The notes under the pieces are model-generated. The model was given only the letters and a program-made list of their open reading frames with translations. It ran no database searches and was not told where the DNA came from. DNA of 5,436 nt from Gammaproteobacteria bacterium UBA3067 (GTDB lineage Bacteria; Pseudomonadota; Gammaproteobacteria; Pseudomonadales; UBA3067): contig DFBZ01000011.1 in assembly GCA_002366835.1 (NCBI GenBank), positions 1 to 5,436 on the forward strand, in the 5' to 3' direction. Positions within the stretch are counted from its first letter, which is position 1. The number at the start of each line of letters is the position of its first letter. This document shows, in pieces, positions 4,926-5,436 of the stretch. The position numbers and the translations under genes were made by a program.

Positions 4926-5436
4926 TTATGCCCCAGAGAATCGTGATCGTTCTTGCACACCAATACCCATTAGTTTCGCTAACCACGGCGGAGGCGCATC
5001 TATCATAACCTGCTGCAGCTTTTTCAAAACATCTCGCGCCTCACCACCACTTATTTCCTTAATAGGATAAACACCCGCGCGAATGACCTTAGCAGCAGCT
5101 GGCCCGCCCACCGAAACAAAATAGCCTACATCGCAATCAGCGATCAGGTTCGCCCTAAAGCCATTTCGATCATCTGAAAAATCAGCATGCAATGCGGAAC
5201 GCACATCAACAAGCTTTAGCTCAGTGGTATTCATCTGGTAAACCAGATAGCGAATACACGAACCAAAGTGTCCGTTTAATTGCTCGCCGCTATTAGACGC
5301 GACCGCAACACGAATACTATCCCCTGGCGCTGAGGAAAATGTCTCTAGCAATGGCAGGTCACCTTCGACGTTCTCACCCCAAAGAATACGGACGGCTTCT
5401 TTCATTTCATCGAGGCCAATGCCAATATCCTCGCCA
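4926..5436 (-). CDS. NifY/NafY-family nitrogenase cofactor-binding protein, C-terminal part (5' end outside window)
   Basis: The frame is open from the right edge to a TAA at 4926-4928, giving 169 visible residues; the Met at 5405 is internal, since the frame continues upstream as GEDIGIGLDE. The main domain is of the dinitrogenase Fe-Mo cofactor-binding (NifX/NifY/NafY/VnfX) type. It carries IRVAVASNSGEQLNGHFGSCIRYLVYQ, with the family His in GHFG; by my count this His would fall at about position 121 of A. vinelandii NafY, a residue tied to FeMo-co binding. Also visible are the VGGPAAAKVIRAG-YPIK segment and the C-terminal PPPWLAKLMG...ERSRF, which resembles the ends of NifY proteins. The preceding EAVRILWGENVEGD linker matches two-domain NifY/NafY, not single-domain NifX, so an N-terminal domain of roughly 65 residues should lie beyond the edge. 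Such proteins hold FeMo-co and bind apo-dinitrogenase during nitrogenase maturation. I cannot separate NifY from NafY with this fragment. Confidence 0.88.
   Translation of the reverse strand, partial: GEDIGIGLDEMKEAVRILWGENVEGDLPLLETFSSAPGDSIRVAVASNSGEQLNGHFGSCIRYLVYQMNTTELKLVDVRSALHADFSDDRNGFRANLIADCDVGYFVSVGGPAAAKVIRAGVYPIKEISGGEARDVLKKLQQVMIDAPPPWLAKLMGIGVQERSRFSGA

Overview
The window reads as chromosomal DNA from a diazotrophic gammaproteobacterium, probably of the Pseudomonas/Azotobacter/Cellvibrionales (Teredinibacter-like) area. Three observations support this. A pyrC-rnt gene pair matches the order I recall from pseudomonads. The proteins for RNase T and AlaA are close to their gammaproteobacterial relatives. 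A NifY/NafY-family nitrogenase accessory protein lies at the right edge. The lineage is inferred from protein resemblance and gene order only.

Left part (1-3853, all + strand). This holds the 3' end of pyrC (dihydroorotase, pyrimidine synthesis), complete rnt (RNase T, RNA 3'-end maturation), a complete YhiN/HI0933-family flavoprotein with a TTG start, complete alaA (alanine-forming aminotransferase, GTG start) and a small orphan HicB-like protein 8 bp after alaA. A 13-bp perfect stem-loop overlaps the flavoprotein stop codon and separates pyrC-rnt-flavoprotein from alaA-hicB-like. A tandem 11-bp repeat lies between the stem-loop and alaA.

Right part (3859-5436, all - strand). A hemerythrin HHE-domain protein converges on the HicB-like gene with only 5 bp between stop codons. 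Upstream of it is a 482-bp non-coding stretch, and then the C-terminal two thirds of a NifY/NafY-like protein that runs off the window. The non-coding stretch holds a perfect FNR/Anr box (TTGATgtgaATCAA) placed as expected for a class II activated promoter of the hemerythrin gene, a tandem 14-bp repeat, and a 149-bp MITE-like element. The element has 22-bp terminal inverted repeats and two internal hairpins that share an ATGGAY loop.

How it fits together: the left part is ordinary housekeeping sequence, while the right part looks like the border of a nitrogen-fixation region. The hemerythrin appears to be under oxygen-responsive control, which fits a role in handling O2, NO or iron near nitrogenase genes. 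The best candidates for something new are the FNR-controlled hemerythrin beside a nif gene, the MITE-like element with paired ATGGAY hairpins, and the orphan HicB-like protein coupled to alaA. I see no convincing new multigene system in the window.
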